A stretch of DNA of 64,000 bases from CAUZFZ01 sp963579025 (GTDB lineage: Bacteria; Planctomycetota; Planctomycetia; Planctomycetales; Planctomycetaceae): NCBI GenBank assembly GCA_963579025.1, contig CAUZFZ010000034.1:11401-75400 (forward strand), read 5' to 3'. The translations under genes were made by a program, and so were the position numbers. This document shows, in pieces, positions 42,839 through 52,178 of this stretch (its first letter is position 1; each line of letters begins with the position of its first letter). The notes beneath the pieces are model-generated. The model did not search any database. It was not told the origin of the DNA and saw nothing but the letters and a program-made list of their open reading frames with translations.

Positions 42839-45800
42839 TCAGTTGTTGTTCGGCGGTGGTTTCGGTGCGAACGCCTGTCGAAACTCCGGTCGGTTGCGAA
42901 TGGGATTGATCGCCGTGTCGGTCTGCAGAGTTTGAATCACTGCAGCCTGTTGGCCTGGACCGGCCGCCTTGAGCGTCTGTCCGATGATCTGAATCGCTTT
43001 GATCGTCAGTTGACTGGCCCGTTTCTCGCGATCCTCGGACGTGCGACGACCGTCCTGCAACACCTTTCCGACAGCCTGTGCATAAATCGTCGCTGCATTG
43101 TAAACGTGCGGCCATGCACTGGGGCCTTCGGCTTCGATCTGCTTCGCCGCTCGCGTCAGGGCTTCGTCCGCGTCTGCAATCGCACGCGGATAGTCGCCCA
43201 TCATCACTCGGGCATAGCCGCGGCCATTCCAAGCATCGGCGTTGTCGGGGTTCTCAGACACTGCGGCGTCGAAATCGGCCAGTGCCAGCTTGTTGGCTTC
43301 CATCAGATAGGCCCAACCGCGCCGCACCAGCATGTTGGCCGACGGCTCCAGCTCCAGAGCTCGCGTGTAGTCGTTCATGGCTTCGCGGAACAGGCCCAGT
43401 TTTGAATACGCCAGTGATCTGGCTCGGTATACGTCACCAACGGGTTTGCCAAATTCGAGGAACTTTGTGAATGCGTCGACCGCGTCCTGGTCTCGATTCA
43501 GGCTCAACAGGACTTCAGCTTTCAGGCGGTATGTGTCCGAGTTTTTCGGATTGGCTGCGATGGACTGGTCATAGGCCTCAAGTGCCATGTCCGGTTCTCC
43601 GCCACGGTGCCACGTCTTGCCGATCTGCTGCCACGCGTCCGCCTGCGAAAGCGGATCCTTGTCGAGCGCAATAACCTGTTCGAAATCTGCGCGGGCTTCG
43701 TCCACCTTCATCAGTTGCAGTCGAGTCAGCGCGCGGATGCGATGAGCTTTCGAGTTATTGGCGTCGAGTTCGAGTGCCTTCGTCAGAGCGGCTTCGGACT
43801 CGTCGTAGTTCTCCTGAATTCGATAGGTCTCACCAAGATTGACGAACGGACCGGCATGCCCCGGACGCAACTCGGCAGCGTGCTTGAAGTCCGCTATGGC
43901 GGCTTCCAGATCTTTCTTGGCGACGTAGACAGCTCCGCGGTTGAGATAGACCGCATACAGATTCGGATCGAGGTCGCGAGCCTTATTCAGATCGGCCAGT
44001 GCCGGTTCGATCTGGGACAACGAGGCATACGCGATGCCCCGCGTCAGGTAACAGATTCGTTCGTCAGGCCGTCGGGCGATACACGCGGTATAGCCAGCGA
44101 CCGCCGCTTCCGCCTGACCACCCAGGAGATGCGTGAGTGCCATCTGATGTAGCGACCAGAATTGACTCGGATCAATCTGCAGGGCCTGGCGATAGGACGT
44201 CAGCGCTTTTTCCAACTGGCCAGCCCGACGCAGCTCTTCACCAATCAGAAAGAAGTCGAGAGCCGATTTCGGAGTAATGGCCTCGGCAGCAAGTAATGTC
44301 AGGTCTCTCTGGTTCACATCGCCAGCGATGTCGTAATACCGCGCCCGTCGGAGAACGAGTGCCCGTGATTCAATGCCGAGTGCCTCGGCCTGCGCCAATG
44401 CCTCAAGCGCCCTGGCTGCCGCCGCCTGACGAGCCGACTCGTCGGCGTTCTGGACCAGCGTCAATTCCGACTCTGCCTTGATCAACAGAAGTTCGTATGA
44501 GCCGCTGCGGACATCTTCTGCCTGTGCTTCAGACAGTAATGGCGGGGCGGACGACAGGTAATTCTTTGTCATTCCGCCGTAAAGTTCGAATGCCGAATCG
44601 GCAGCGTCGCGTGCCGTGTTGGTGTTTAAAACCAAGTCATCGCCGGTTGACACCGTGGCATAGAATCGCGCCTGATCAACCAGATCGAGGAACTGCGAGA
44701 ACTCCTGCTGCGCGAGAGCCCGTCGCTCCTGGTTTTCAATCTGATCCGTGACTGTGTTGAGTTCCGCATTTGCCCTGCCGTGCAAATCGGACAACCCCGG
44801 TTCGTCGGCCAGACGGGTGACGATTTCTGTCAGCGCGGTGCGCGCGCCATTAAGATCGCTCCCGGATGCAGCAAGCTCTTTCGCCTGGGTCAGCGCCTGT
44901 TCAACCTCAAGGGTCAACGCGTTGATACGATCGCGCTCGGCTGATTCCACCAGACGATCGATCGCAGACAACTGTCCGGAGATTCCCGTTCGCAGTGCAT
45001 GCAGAGACTCTTCGTTTCCGAGCAGGCCCATGGCTTCGTTGAGCACCAGCTTCGCGTCTTCAAACTTACTTTCGCCCGACAGACCACTGGCCTCTGTCAT
45101 TTTGGCCTCGGCGGTCGACTGCAATCGGCCAATCCTGGCCGATTCGAGACTGCTCCACGCGATGGAACCAATCGCAACCGCAACAACAACCGCAACAGCC
45201 GCCGTCACGGCTGTGCGATGACGTCTGGCCCATCTGAGCGCCTTGTCAAGGAAGGGCTCGGGATACGCGGAGACTGGTTCATCCGCGAGGTAGTCCTCAA
45301 CATCTCGTGCCATGTCGAGTGCCGTCGCGTACCGATCCTCACGCCGTTTGGAAAGCGCCTTCATGGCGATGGCACTGAGAGCAGGAGGCGTCGATGGGAC
45401 GATTTCGATAGGTGGCTTGATTGGCTTATTGATCACATGATCGAGCATCTGGTCCATCTTGGTGCGTGGGATGGGCGCGTCGTTTACCAGGATTTCGTAC
45501 AGAATCGCCCCTATAGAATAGATGTCCGTGCGCCCGTCCATGAGGTCGAGTTTGCCTTCGGCCTGTTCGGGTGGCATGTAAGCAGGCGTCCCCATCACGG
45601 AGCCGTACTTCGTCTCCGTGCCTGCGCTCCGCGAATCGGTCTGCACCGCCGTGCCTGTCATCTGAGTTGCCGCGAGCGCGGGACTTGAAGACTCGTCCAG
45701 GATTTTCGTCGCATCAGTTGCCTGCGAAAGATCACCCAGTGACTCGCCCGGTGATTCTTCGTCGGCATCAAACTTTTCGTCGTAATCGCCGCTGACGATC

Positions 45801-47005
45801 ATGCCGCCGTCTCCAGCCGCTTCGTGCCCACCGAGGATCTTGGCCAGGCCCCAGTCCAGGACAAGGGTCTCTCCGAACCCGCCAAGCATCACGTTCTGCG
45901 GCTTCAAATCTCGATGCAACACTCCACGCTGGTGTGCGAAGCCCATCGCGTTGCAGGTGTCGATCAGACTGTGCAGCAGCTTGATCATCGTCCGTCGGTA
46001 CTCGGTCGAGTCCTTCGGCAGCTTGTGCATATCCTCGATGTGGTCCTTCATCTCAGTGCCATGAATCAACTTCATGGCGTAGAACGGTGCGCCGTTCTCC
46101 TGATTGCCCAGATCGTATATGGGCACGATACAGGGGTGCTCGAGCTGCCCCGTGATCTGGGCTTCCTGCACGAACCGTTCGACAACTCGGGGTCGCCGCA
46201 GCGCTCGCGGCAGCAGTTCCTTGTAGGCCACGTCGCGGTGAATCCGCTGGTCGTGTGCCTTCCAGATGTTGCCCATTCCGCCGTGTGCAAAGTTGTCGAC
46301 CAGATCGTAGCGGGGTTTGTCGGGTTCGGACTTCTTCGGCTTGGGTGCCTTACCACTTTTCGATTTGGGGGCTTTGGACTTGCCGAAGCTAAGCCGCGTT
46401 TTGCCTCCGGACAGGGATTCTCCGGTCGACGTTGCCCCGACGGACCCAGCCTCGCTGTCGACAGTCCGACCCAGGGTCTCCCCGGGCGAACTGACGTCAA
46501 TCCGTGTCGCTGCCGCCGACTCGTCGTCGTCCGACATGACGGTTTGATCGTTGTCCTCCTCGTCCGACATGACGGTCTGATCGTCATCATCCTCGTCCCT
46601 CATGACGGTCTGATCGTCATCCTCGGCGTCGTCGCCGTAGACGGTCAGGTCGTCATCCTCTTCCTCTTCACGAACGAGTGTCTGATCGCCGTCGATGGGT
46701 TCCTCGACGACCGTTGCTGGCCCCATGTCGGTGTTGACCGTCTGATCGTCGTCAGGGATGACCGTTGCGTCATCGTCATCCTCGTCATCCCGATGCATCG
46801 TGACATCGTCGTTACCCGGAGCGTCGTCGTTACCCGAAGCGACTTCGGGCGTGACAGTCTTAGCGGCGTAGGCGGGGTCCTCATCCGGGATAACCGTCGC
46901 GTCATCGTCGTCCGGGCCCACTGTGGCATCCACATCCGGCTCATCGCGTGCGATTGTGGCATCCGGTTCGTTCCGCTTGTCAGGATCAGTCACAATCCAC
47001 TCCAT
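42839..47005 (-). CDS. giant Ser/Thr protein kinase with acidic D-x-T-V array and TPRs
   Basis: About 1,388 residues from the ATG at 47005 (a TTG at 47032 is also open). Residues about 10-190 are acidic with at least ten D-x-T-V type motifs (DATV, DQTV, DLTV, DQTL). A Lys/Pro/Ser basic linker follows. The Pkn-type kinase domain spans about 230-590: FAHGGMGNIWKAHD, YKELLPRAL, catalytic HRDLKPQNVM, and DWGLAK with DFG changed to DWG. The activation segment has a roughly 70-residue insertion before MGTPAYMPPEQAEG. One membrane helix follows (TAVTAAVAVVVAVAIGSIAW), then a coiled coil and about ten TPRs in the periplasm. Likely a receptor kinase sensing periplasmic partners. Confidence 0.88.
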   Translation of the reverse strand: MEWIVTDPDKRNEPDATIARDEPDVDATVGPDDDDATVIPDEDPAYAAKTVTPEVASGNDDAPGNDDVTMHRDDEDDDDATVIPDDDQTVNTDMGPATVVEEPIDGDQTLVREEEEDDDLTVYGDDAEDDDQTVMRDEDDDDQTVMSDEEDNDQTVMSDDDESAAATRIDVSSPGETLGRTVDSEAGSVGATSTGESLSGGKTRLSFGKSKAPKSKSGKAPKPKKSEPDKPRYDLVDNFAHGGMGNIWKAHDQRIHRDVAYKELLPRALRRPRVVERFVQEAQITGQLEHPCIVPIYDLGNQENGAPFYAMKLIHGTEMKDHIEDMHKLPKDSTEYRRTMIKLLHSLIDTCNAMGFAHQRGVLHRDLKPQNVMLGGFGETLVLDWGLAKILGGHEAAGDGGMIVSGDYDEKFDADEESPGESLGDLSQATDATKILDESSSPALAATQMTGTAVQTDSRSAGTETKYGSVMGTPAYMPPEQAEGKLDLMDGRTDIYSIGAILYEILVNDAPIPRTKMDQMLDHVINKPIKPPIEIVPSTPPALSAIAMKALSKRREDRYATALDMARDVEDYLADEPVSAYPEPFLDKALRWARRHRTAVTAAVAVVVAVAIGSIAWSSLESARIGRLQSTAEAKMTEASGLSGESKFEDAKLVLNEAMGLLGNEESLHALRTGISGQLSAIDRLVESAERDRINALTLEVEQALTQAKELAASGSDLNGARTALTEIVTRLADEPGLSDLHGRANAELNTVTDQIENQERRALAQQEFSQFLDLVDQARFYATVSTGDDLVLNTNTARDAADSAFELYGGMTKNYLSSAPPLLSEAQAEDVRSGSYELLLIKAESELTLVQNADESARQAAAARALEALAQAEALGIESRALVLRRARYYDIAGDVNQRDLTLLAAEAITPKSALDFFLIGEELRRAGQLEKALTSYRQALQIDPSQFWSLHQMALTHLLGGQAEAAVAGYTACIARRPDERICYLTRGIAYASLSQIEPALADLNKARDLDPNLYAVYLNRGAVYVAKKDLEAAIADFKHAAELRPGHAGPFVNLGETYRIQENYDESEAALTKALELDANNSKAHRIRALTRLQLMKVDEARADFEQVIALDKDPLSQADAWQQIGKTWHRGGEPDMALEAYDQSIAANPKNSDTYRLKAEVLLSLNRDQDAVDAFTKFLEFGKPVGDVYRARSLAYSKLGLFREAMNDYTRALELEPSANMLVRRGWAYLMEANKLALADFDAAVSENPDNADAWNGRGYARVMMGDYPRAIADADEALTRAAKQIEAEGPSAWPHVYNAATIYAQAVGKVLQDGRRTSEDREKRASQLTIKAIQIIGQTLKAAGPGQQAAVIQTLQTDTAINPIRNRPEFRQAFAPKPPPNNN

Positions 47006-47578
47006 GTATGCGGCAAACTTCGATGGATTCAAGTAGCAGCGTCGATGGGCACTTTACCCGACAGCGTGCGAGGCCGCAGCTTTGCCGCGTCCGCTGTGAC
47101 CGTCGCGCCTTCATCACCGAAAACTCGGACGGAGTTATACAGCAGGACGCGTTCGGACATCGCCTGTGGCGGATGACAGCAGTCCCGGAAACGCCGGGCT
47201 CATCCGGTTTTCGATGACAGGGATCGACTGTGCATCAGTCCGTAGCCGGACGTTGATCCTGTCCTAGCAGCGGACGACAAATGGCACATGGTTCAGACGG
47301 TGTACGACTCAGGCGAGTGGTGGAGAAACCACTTCCGTAACTGAACTCACCTGAGTCCGGACGCTCACTTCAGGCCTGATAACTGCCACCGCACCATCGG
47401 GCACGCACTCGCACCCTGAAATGGCTGGACCATTCAAGTGTTGACGAGTTTTCGACGTCGGAGGTCTGCAACGGGTCCACAAGAAACACGCCATGCGTGC
47501 GCACCGAGCGTGCAATGGAGTTATCCGGGGCAACGGCAACTCGATCGGCGCCCGATTTTTTTCTGGAGAGATCGATGG
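47006..47578. other. intergenic region upstream of the kinase
   Basis: About 570 bp between the kinase start and the stop of the beta-propeller gene, both minus strand. No gene or strong hairpin is seen. The kinase promoter should be at its left end. Confidence 0.4.
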
Positions 47579-48919
47579 CTACTTTCGCTCGGATTCCGGG
47601 ACGTGTATGACGGTTAGAGCGCAGGTGTCGAATGCGTAGCGTCCACGTCGGGGGTCTTTGCCACCGCGGTTGCCGTTCCAGGTGACGTAGACTTTGCTGC
47701 CATCCGGGCTGACGGCCGAACCGAATGTGCCCAGCGTCACGTAGCCGTACTTCTTTTCGTAAAACGGCTGCAGGAAGGCGATGACCTTGCGCGTGCGTTT
47801 CTGCGTGTCGAACTGCACGACCGGAGTCCCATCCCGCTCACTCCCGCCATGGGCACCCGGGATGTAATAGAGATAGCGACCGGTCGGATCGAGATCGAAT
47901 GTCGTCGTGTAAGTCTGCGAGGCAACGGGCAACTCTGCGATATCCTCGATCTTCTCGGTCTTCGTGTTGAAGCGCCAGATGCGGCCATCTTTCTGCCCCG
48001 TGGTATAGACATAGCCATCTGCGGTCTCTTCCGAGGCTGCCCGCAGGCCGATCGTGCCGGGAATGACCTGAGGCGGTTTACCGGACTCCGGGTCGTACCG
48101 CATCAGGCGATTGTTGACCTCGTCCATGTAGTACATGCGCCCGGTTGATCGCGCGAAGATGATGTATCGCCGAGGCCCATTGACCGCGGTGTGCAGGACT
48201 TTCTTCTTCCGTACGTCGTACGCAAAAAACATGACCGTCTTGTCCGAGTACTCTCCCGCGGCCGTGCCTCCGTAGAAAATCAGTCGATCGGGATCGAGCA
48301 GGCTGGTCGGAATGCAATGCTTCGGAACGGGGCCGTGCGCGACGATTTCTGTCTTCCTCGTCTCGGGATGAGTGCGAAAGATCCAGTCGCCCTTGTAATG
48401 GTATTTGTCTGTCGTGACGCGAGTTGATCCGCGATGCGTCGCGTAATACAGCCAGCCATCGCTGCCCATGTCGATCCGGCTGTGGATCTTGCCCGGCATA
48501 TAGTGGCCTTCGGGCAGATGCAGGATGTCGGTGGTATTGACCAGAGTGACCAGCTTGCCGGTCGTCGAGTCGTACTCGTAGACGAATCCATTGCCCTGCG
48601 GAGCGGCGTGATCACCGATGGCCGAGTAGTACTTGTCGCCGACTGCCAGACTGTCGCCCCAGACGCTCCAGGGCGAGCCGGGATAGTCCTGCTCAGGGTA
48701 GTACAGCATGTCAACGCGAGGCGCCGTCTTCGCCACAGTCACGCCTGGCAACAGACTGGCGGGTGACTTAAGGAAGTCCGGAGACGTGTCGGAAACGGAT
48801 GCTTTCCCACCGGGCAGCTTCGGCGGCCAGGTAAGATCGCTGGCAAGGGCTGGAACCGTGGCAAGCGCCGCGACGAGTGCCGTGATACACTGCAGTGCTC
48901 GTGCGTAATTTAAGTTCAT
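47579..48919 (-). CDS. secreted beta-propeller protein
   Basis: 446 residues from the ATG at 48919 (GGAG upstream; the longer open frame to 49033 is rejected). The signal peptide (CITALVAALATVPALAS) is followed by repeated beta-strand blades of the type GNGFVYEYDSTTGKLVTLVN, SDGWLYYATHRGSTR, GRMYYMDEVNNRLMRYDPES and DGRIWRFNTKTEKIEDIAEL. It resembles SMP-30/NHL-like or quinoprotein-like propellers but without a recognised catalytic motif. Probably periplasmic. The alpha/beta hydrolase gene lies just upstream on the same strand (123 bp gap). Confidence 0.7.
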   Translation of the reverse strand: MNLNYARALQCITALVAALATVPALASDLTWPPKLPGGKASVSDTSPDFLKSPASLLPGVTVAKTAPRVDMLYYPEQDYPGSPWSVWGDSLAVGDKYYSAIGDHAAPQGNGFVYEYDSTTGKLVTLVNTTDILHLPEGHYMPGKIHSRIDMGSDGWLYYATHRGSTRVTTDKYHYKGDWIFRTHPETRKTEIVAHGPVPKHCIPTSLLDPDRLIFYGGTAAGEYSDKTVMFFAYDVRKKKVLHTAVNGPRRYIIFARSTGRMYYMDEVNNRLMRYDPESGKPPQVIPGTIGLRAASEETADGYVYTTGQKDGRIWRFNTKTEKIEDIAELPVASQTYTTTFDLDPTGRYLYYIPGAHGGSERDGTPVVQFDTQKRTRKVIAFLQPFYEKKYGYVTLGTFGSAVSPDGSKVYVTWNGNRGGKDPRRGRYAFDTCALTVIHVPESERK

Positions 48920-49042
48920 CGTTGGCTCCGGTGTTCGATGTTCGTAGTAACCGCGCTTGTGCGGTTTATCTGTCGGGTGCGTGAACTGGGTTGACCGTCG
49001 GACGAGGTAGCCGGATCGAGAACAGCCGGACAAGTCCGGCTA

Positions 49043-50266
49043 CTACAAACGGTCGAGCAGGGCTTTGAGTTTCGGGATCCGTTCGCGAGCTTCGGCGACG
49101 GCCACTTTGTCCTGTCCGTCCTGAAACACCTGGGCCCACAGGTTGATGGCCGCCTGCAACATGGCCTCCCGCTGATTCTGGTACTGCCGCGGAATCTCGC
49201 CCGACGCGTACGCGTCGACTCCGCGAGCCCGCGCGATCAGGAAACGCCGCTGTTCGGCGATGTCGTCCGCGTCCCATGGCCGTTCCGGGCGGCTGTCGTA
49301 TTCTGTCAGCGTTTGTAGAGCCGCTTTTGCCTGGGGCAGATCGTTCCAGCGCGCGTGGACGCCCTTGAGTTGCATCAGTCCCGAATACACAAGGTCCTTC
49401 TGCTTGAGCCTGGCTTCCGCCTCCCGCGTGAGTCTCGCAGCCCATTCCGATCGAGTGGGCGTGTCGGAGATACGTGAAGCCGGCCAGTCTTTGGCCAGCT
49501 TGCGGCGGCGCGGCAGATCGTCTTCCAGCCAGGCAAACGCCTCAGCAAATACGCTGCTGTTCGGAATGCTGTGACCCAGCCCGTCGACGACCCAGGTTTT
49601 GCAGCGCACGCCCACCGAAGTGTGCCGCGTTTGATGCATGCGATTAACTTCGCCACGGTTGAAGTCCGTCTCGCCCGTGAGCTGGGCGATACTGAGCCGA
49701 TCGATCACTCGCTGTCGCAGCCATGATTCTGGCCGCAGTTCGCCTCCGGCACAGACCGGAATGACTCCACCGAAGTACTCGGGCAATGCAAATGCGATCG
49801 AACACGCGATTCGCCCGCCACCGGAGTGACCGCCGATGTAGGTTCGGTCCGTGTCGATGTTGTACTTGCGCCGGATGTCGTCCAACACGTCGGCGATGAT
49901 GTGGATTCGCCGCGGTGCGGGAACGTTGTTTCCCGCTCCATTCGGGCTCGCGAAGAGTATCTCGTGTTTCTGGCACGCGTCCTTCCATTGAGCAAACCCG
50001 GTCGGACCGTTGCCCGGTGAGATGAAGATGACCAGCGGCCAGCTTTTCCGTTTCTGGTAACCCTCGGGCGCGTACAGGCTGTAGGACTGGTCGGTTGATG
50101 TGTAGCCCTCAAGCCACTCGGCCGGCGGCTCGGCAGGGCTCTGGTTCGCCATTGCGAAAACCCAGTCGAGTTGGGTTTCGGCACTGACACGCTCGGTCCG
50201 GGCCTGTTGCGCTGAGGCAAACGTGCCTGACACGAACAGAATGACTATTGGCAGGATGTTTTTCAT
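49043..50266 (-). CDS. secreted alpha/beta hydrolase (esterase type)
   Basis: 407 residues from the ATG at 50266 with GGAG upstream and a signal peptide (ILPIVILFVSGTFASAQ). The hydrolase part has PLVIFISPGNGP (oxyanion), DRTYIGGHSGGGRIACSIA with nucleophile Ser in GGHSGGG, and DGLGHSIPN carrying the likely catalytic His. The C-terminal 130 residues are helical and charged (LTREAEARLKQKDLVYSG), TPR-like. Similar to polyhydroxybutyrate-depolymerase or feruloyl-esterase-like proteins. Substrate unknown. Confidence 0.75.
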   Translation of the reverse strand: MKNILPIVILFVSGTFASAQQARTERVSAETQLDWVFAMANQSPAEPPAEWLEGYTSTDQSYSLYAPEGYQKRKSWPLVIFISPGNGPTGFAQWKDACQKHEILFASPNGAGNNVPAPRRIHIIADVLDDIRRKYNIDTDRTYIGGHSGGGRIACSIAFALPEYFGGVIPVCAGGELRPESWLRQRVIDRLSIAQLTGETDFNRGEVNRMHQTRHTSVGVRCKTWVVDGLGHSIPNSSVFAEAFAWLEDDLPRRRKLAKDWPASRISDTPTRSEWAARLTREAEARLKQKDLVYSGLMQLKGVHARWNDLPQAKAALQTLTEYDSRPERPWDADDIAEQRRFLIARARGVDAYASGEIPRQYQNQREAMLQAAINLWAQVFQDGQDKVAVAEARERIPKLKALLDRL

Positions 50267-50766
50267 GGAGTGCTCCGGAACGAGTGCGACGCCGGTGTCG
50301 GAACGAACCGCAGACTGTGAGATCGGGTCTGGGACGTCAAGCTGCCGGGTGGCTCGACAGGCCACTGCCGTTTTCGATAGCTTCCCCGGAACCGGGAATT
50401 CAGGGAGTTTTCCCGTTCAAACTGTGGACTCACCAATCCGCCCAGGGATGACAGCTCGCCCAGCTCGCCCTGGGCGGTCTTGTTTTGGCAGACAGGACCA
50501 GGCCTTAAACAAGCGAGCTCTGGAGTGCGGTGATGCATCACCGCTTTCCATTAGTGGCGAAGCCGCTTTTCCATTTTCCTGTAGACCAGCGTTTCGAGTG
50601 AATGGAAAGAAAGCGGCTTCGCCGCAACGGAAAGCGACGATGCATCGTCGCACTCCAAAGGTCGCTTGTTTAAGGACTTCGGGCACCCTCTCCCCATAGG
50701 GGAGAGGGGACCATCACAGGCTGTCGATGGCTGTGATTCATTCAGCAATACATAAGGAATCCGATT
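50267..50766. other. 500-bp divergent intergenic region
   Basis: Lies between the hydrolase (minus) and hisI (plus). No gene is supported. It holds the large hairpin at 50522-50656 and a G/C-rich palindrome TTCCCCGGAACCGGGAATTC-like stretch near 50381-50403. Confidence 0.5.
50522..50656. repeat. large double hairpin repeat
   Basis: Outer arms 50522-50549 and 50629-50656 match in 24 of 28 positions, each containing its own palindrome (GTGATGCATCAC and CGACGATGCATCGTCG). Inner arms 50556-50570 and 50610-50623 pair through AAGCGGCTTCGCC. The differences are compensated within each arm, which suggests selection for structure. Confidence 0.75.
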
Positions 50767-51147
50767 GTGAGCGGCCCCGATTTCTCGAAGTCAGACCTGA
50801 TCCCTGTGATCGCCCAGGACGACGCCACCGGCGATGTCCTGATGCTCGCCTATATGAACGAAGAAGCCTGGAACGAGACTCGGCAATCGGGTCGGGTCGT
50901 CTACTACAGCCGCAGCCGGCAAAAGCTGTGGCGCAAGGGCGAGGAAAGCGGCAACGTCCAGGAAGTGAAGAGCATTTTCTATGACTGTGATGCGGACACT
51001 TTGCTGATCCGCGTCGATCAGGTCGGCGGAGCAGCGTGTCACGAGGGGTATCGAAGCTGCTTCTTTCGCAAGCTCGATCCGGCGACCGGTGACGTGGAAG
51101 TCATCGGCGAACGCGTGTTTGATCCCAAAGAGGTTTACGGCAAGTAG
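50767..51147 (+). CDS. hisI: phosphoribosyl-AMP cyclohydrolase
   Basis: 126 residues, GTG start. Opens the purine ring of PR-AMP in the third step of histidine synthesis; single-domain form without HisE. Landmarks: VLMLAYMNEEAWNET, SRSRQKLWRKGEESGN, and metal ligands in FYDCDADTLLIRVDQ and GGAACHEGYRSCFFR. prs, which makes the PRPP precursor used by this pathway, starts 42 bp downstream, a sensible co-transcribed pair. Confidence 0.95.
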   Translation: MSGPDFSKSDLIPVIAQDDATGDVLMLAYMNEEAWNETRQSGRVVYYSRSRQKLWRKGEESGNVQEVKSIFYDCDADTLLIRVDQVGGAACHEGYRSCFFRKLDPATGDVEVIGERVFDPKEVYGK

Positions 51148-51188
51148 ACTGCGTCGGGCAGACCGTTTCACCGCACCTTGAGGAAATC

Positions 51189-52136
51189 ATGCACGAACGA
51201 CTGGTTCTGCTCAGCGGACGGGCTCACCGCGCCCTGGCGGCCGAGATCGCCCAATATCTCGGACTGAGCCTGGGTGCCGTGCGGCTGGAGGACTTTCCGG
51301 ACGGCGAGATCAGTTGCCAGCTCAACGAAAACATCCGCGGCCGTGACGTGTTCCTGATTCAGCCGACGGGACCGCCGGTCAACGACAACCTGATGGAACT
51401 GCTGGTCATGATCGACGCCTGCGTCCGCGCGAGCGCCGAGCGGATCACGGCCGTGATACCTTATTTCGGATACGCCCGTCAGGACCGCAAAGACGCGGGG
51501 CGGGTTCCCATTACGGCCAAACTGGTCGCCAACCTGATCACAAAAGCTGGCGCCAATCGCGTTGTCACGATGGACCTGCACGCCGCGCAGATCCAGGGGT
51601 TCTTTGACGTTCCAGTCGATCACCTTTACGCGGCCAAACCACTGGATGATTACTTCCAGTCGCTGGATATCCCGCCGGATGAACTGGCAATCGTCAGCCC
51701 GGATGAAGGCAGCATCAAGCGGACGCTCCAGCACATGGGTCACCTGGGTGGACAGCTTGTGATCGTCGACAAGCGTCGGTCCAGCGCCACGGAAACGCAA
51801 CAGGCGAATCTGATCGGTGGGAGAATCGACGGCAAAGTCGCACTGCTGTTTGACGACATGATCTCGACCGCCGGCTCGATCGTCGGTGCGGCTGAGATCG
51901 CGATCGAGAACGGCGCCCGTGATGTCTACGTCAGCGCCACACACGGTGTCTTCTGCGGCCCGGCAATCCAGCGACTGCAGGAGGGGCCGATTAAGGAAGT
52001 CGTCGTCACGAACAGTCTGCCATTCCGTCCGGAGCAGTTGATTGACAAGATTCAGTGTGTTTCCGTTGCTCCGTTGCTCGGGGAGGCAATCCGGCGGATC
52101 CACCGGAACGAATCCGTCAGCGGGCTATTTGACTGA
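51189..52136 (+). CDS. prs: ribose-phosphate pyrophosphokinase
   Basis: 315 residues, normal for class I PRPP synthase. Makes PRPP from ribose-5-phosphate and ATP for purines, pyrimidines, histidine and tryptophan. Landmarks: SGRAHRALAAEIAQYLG, RLEDFPDGEISCQL, VIPYFGYARQDRKD, VTMDLHAAQIQGFFDVPVDH, IVSPDEGSIKRTLQ (the usual Gly of PDxGG is Glu) and the PRPP loop FDDMISTAGSI. The ribosome site is TTGAGGAAATC before the ATG. It follows hisI. Confidence 0.96.
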   Translation: MHERLVLLSGRAHRALAAEIAQYLGLSLGAVRLEDFPDGEISCQLNENIRGRDVFLIQPTGPPVNDNLMELLVMIDACVRASAERITAVIPYFGYARQDRKDAGRVPITAKLVANLITKAGANRVVTMDLHAAQIQGFFDVPVDHLYAAKPLDDYFQSLDIPPDELAIVSPDEGSIKRTLQHMGHLGGQLVIVDKRRSSATETQQANLIGGRIDGKVALLFDDMISTAGSIVGAAEIAIENGARDVYVSATHGVFCGPAIQRLQEGPIKEVVVTNSLPFRPEQLIDKIQCVSVAPLLGEAIRRIHRNESVSGLFD

Positions 52137-52178
52137 TCGTGTCCAGCCGCCCGGGCGGTTTCAACGCGTCCCCCTCGT

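Noticed and set aside
45824..47176. 450-codon plus-strand frame opposite the kinase N-terminus
   Set aside because: It is low-complexity Val/Asp/Ile sequence caused by the acidic repeats on the coding strand.
51168..52103. 311-codon minus-strand frame opposite prs
   Set aside because: It is an antisense shadow of a clear prs gene.
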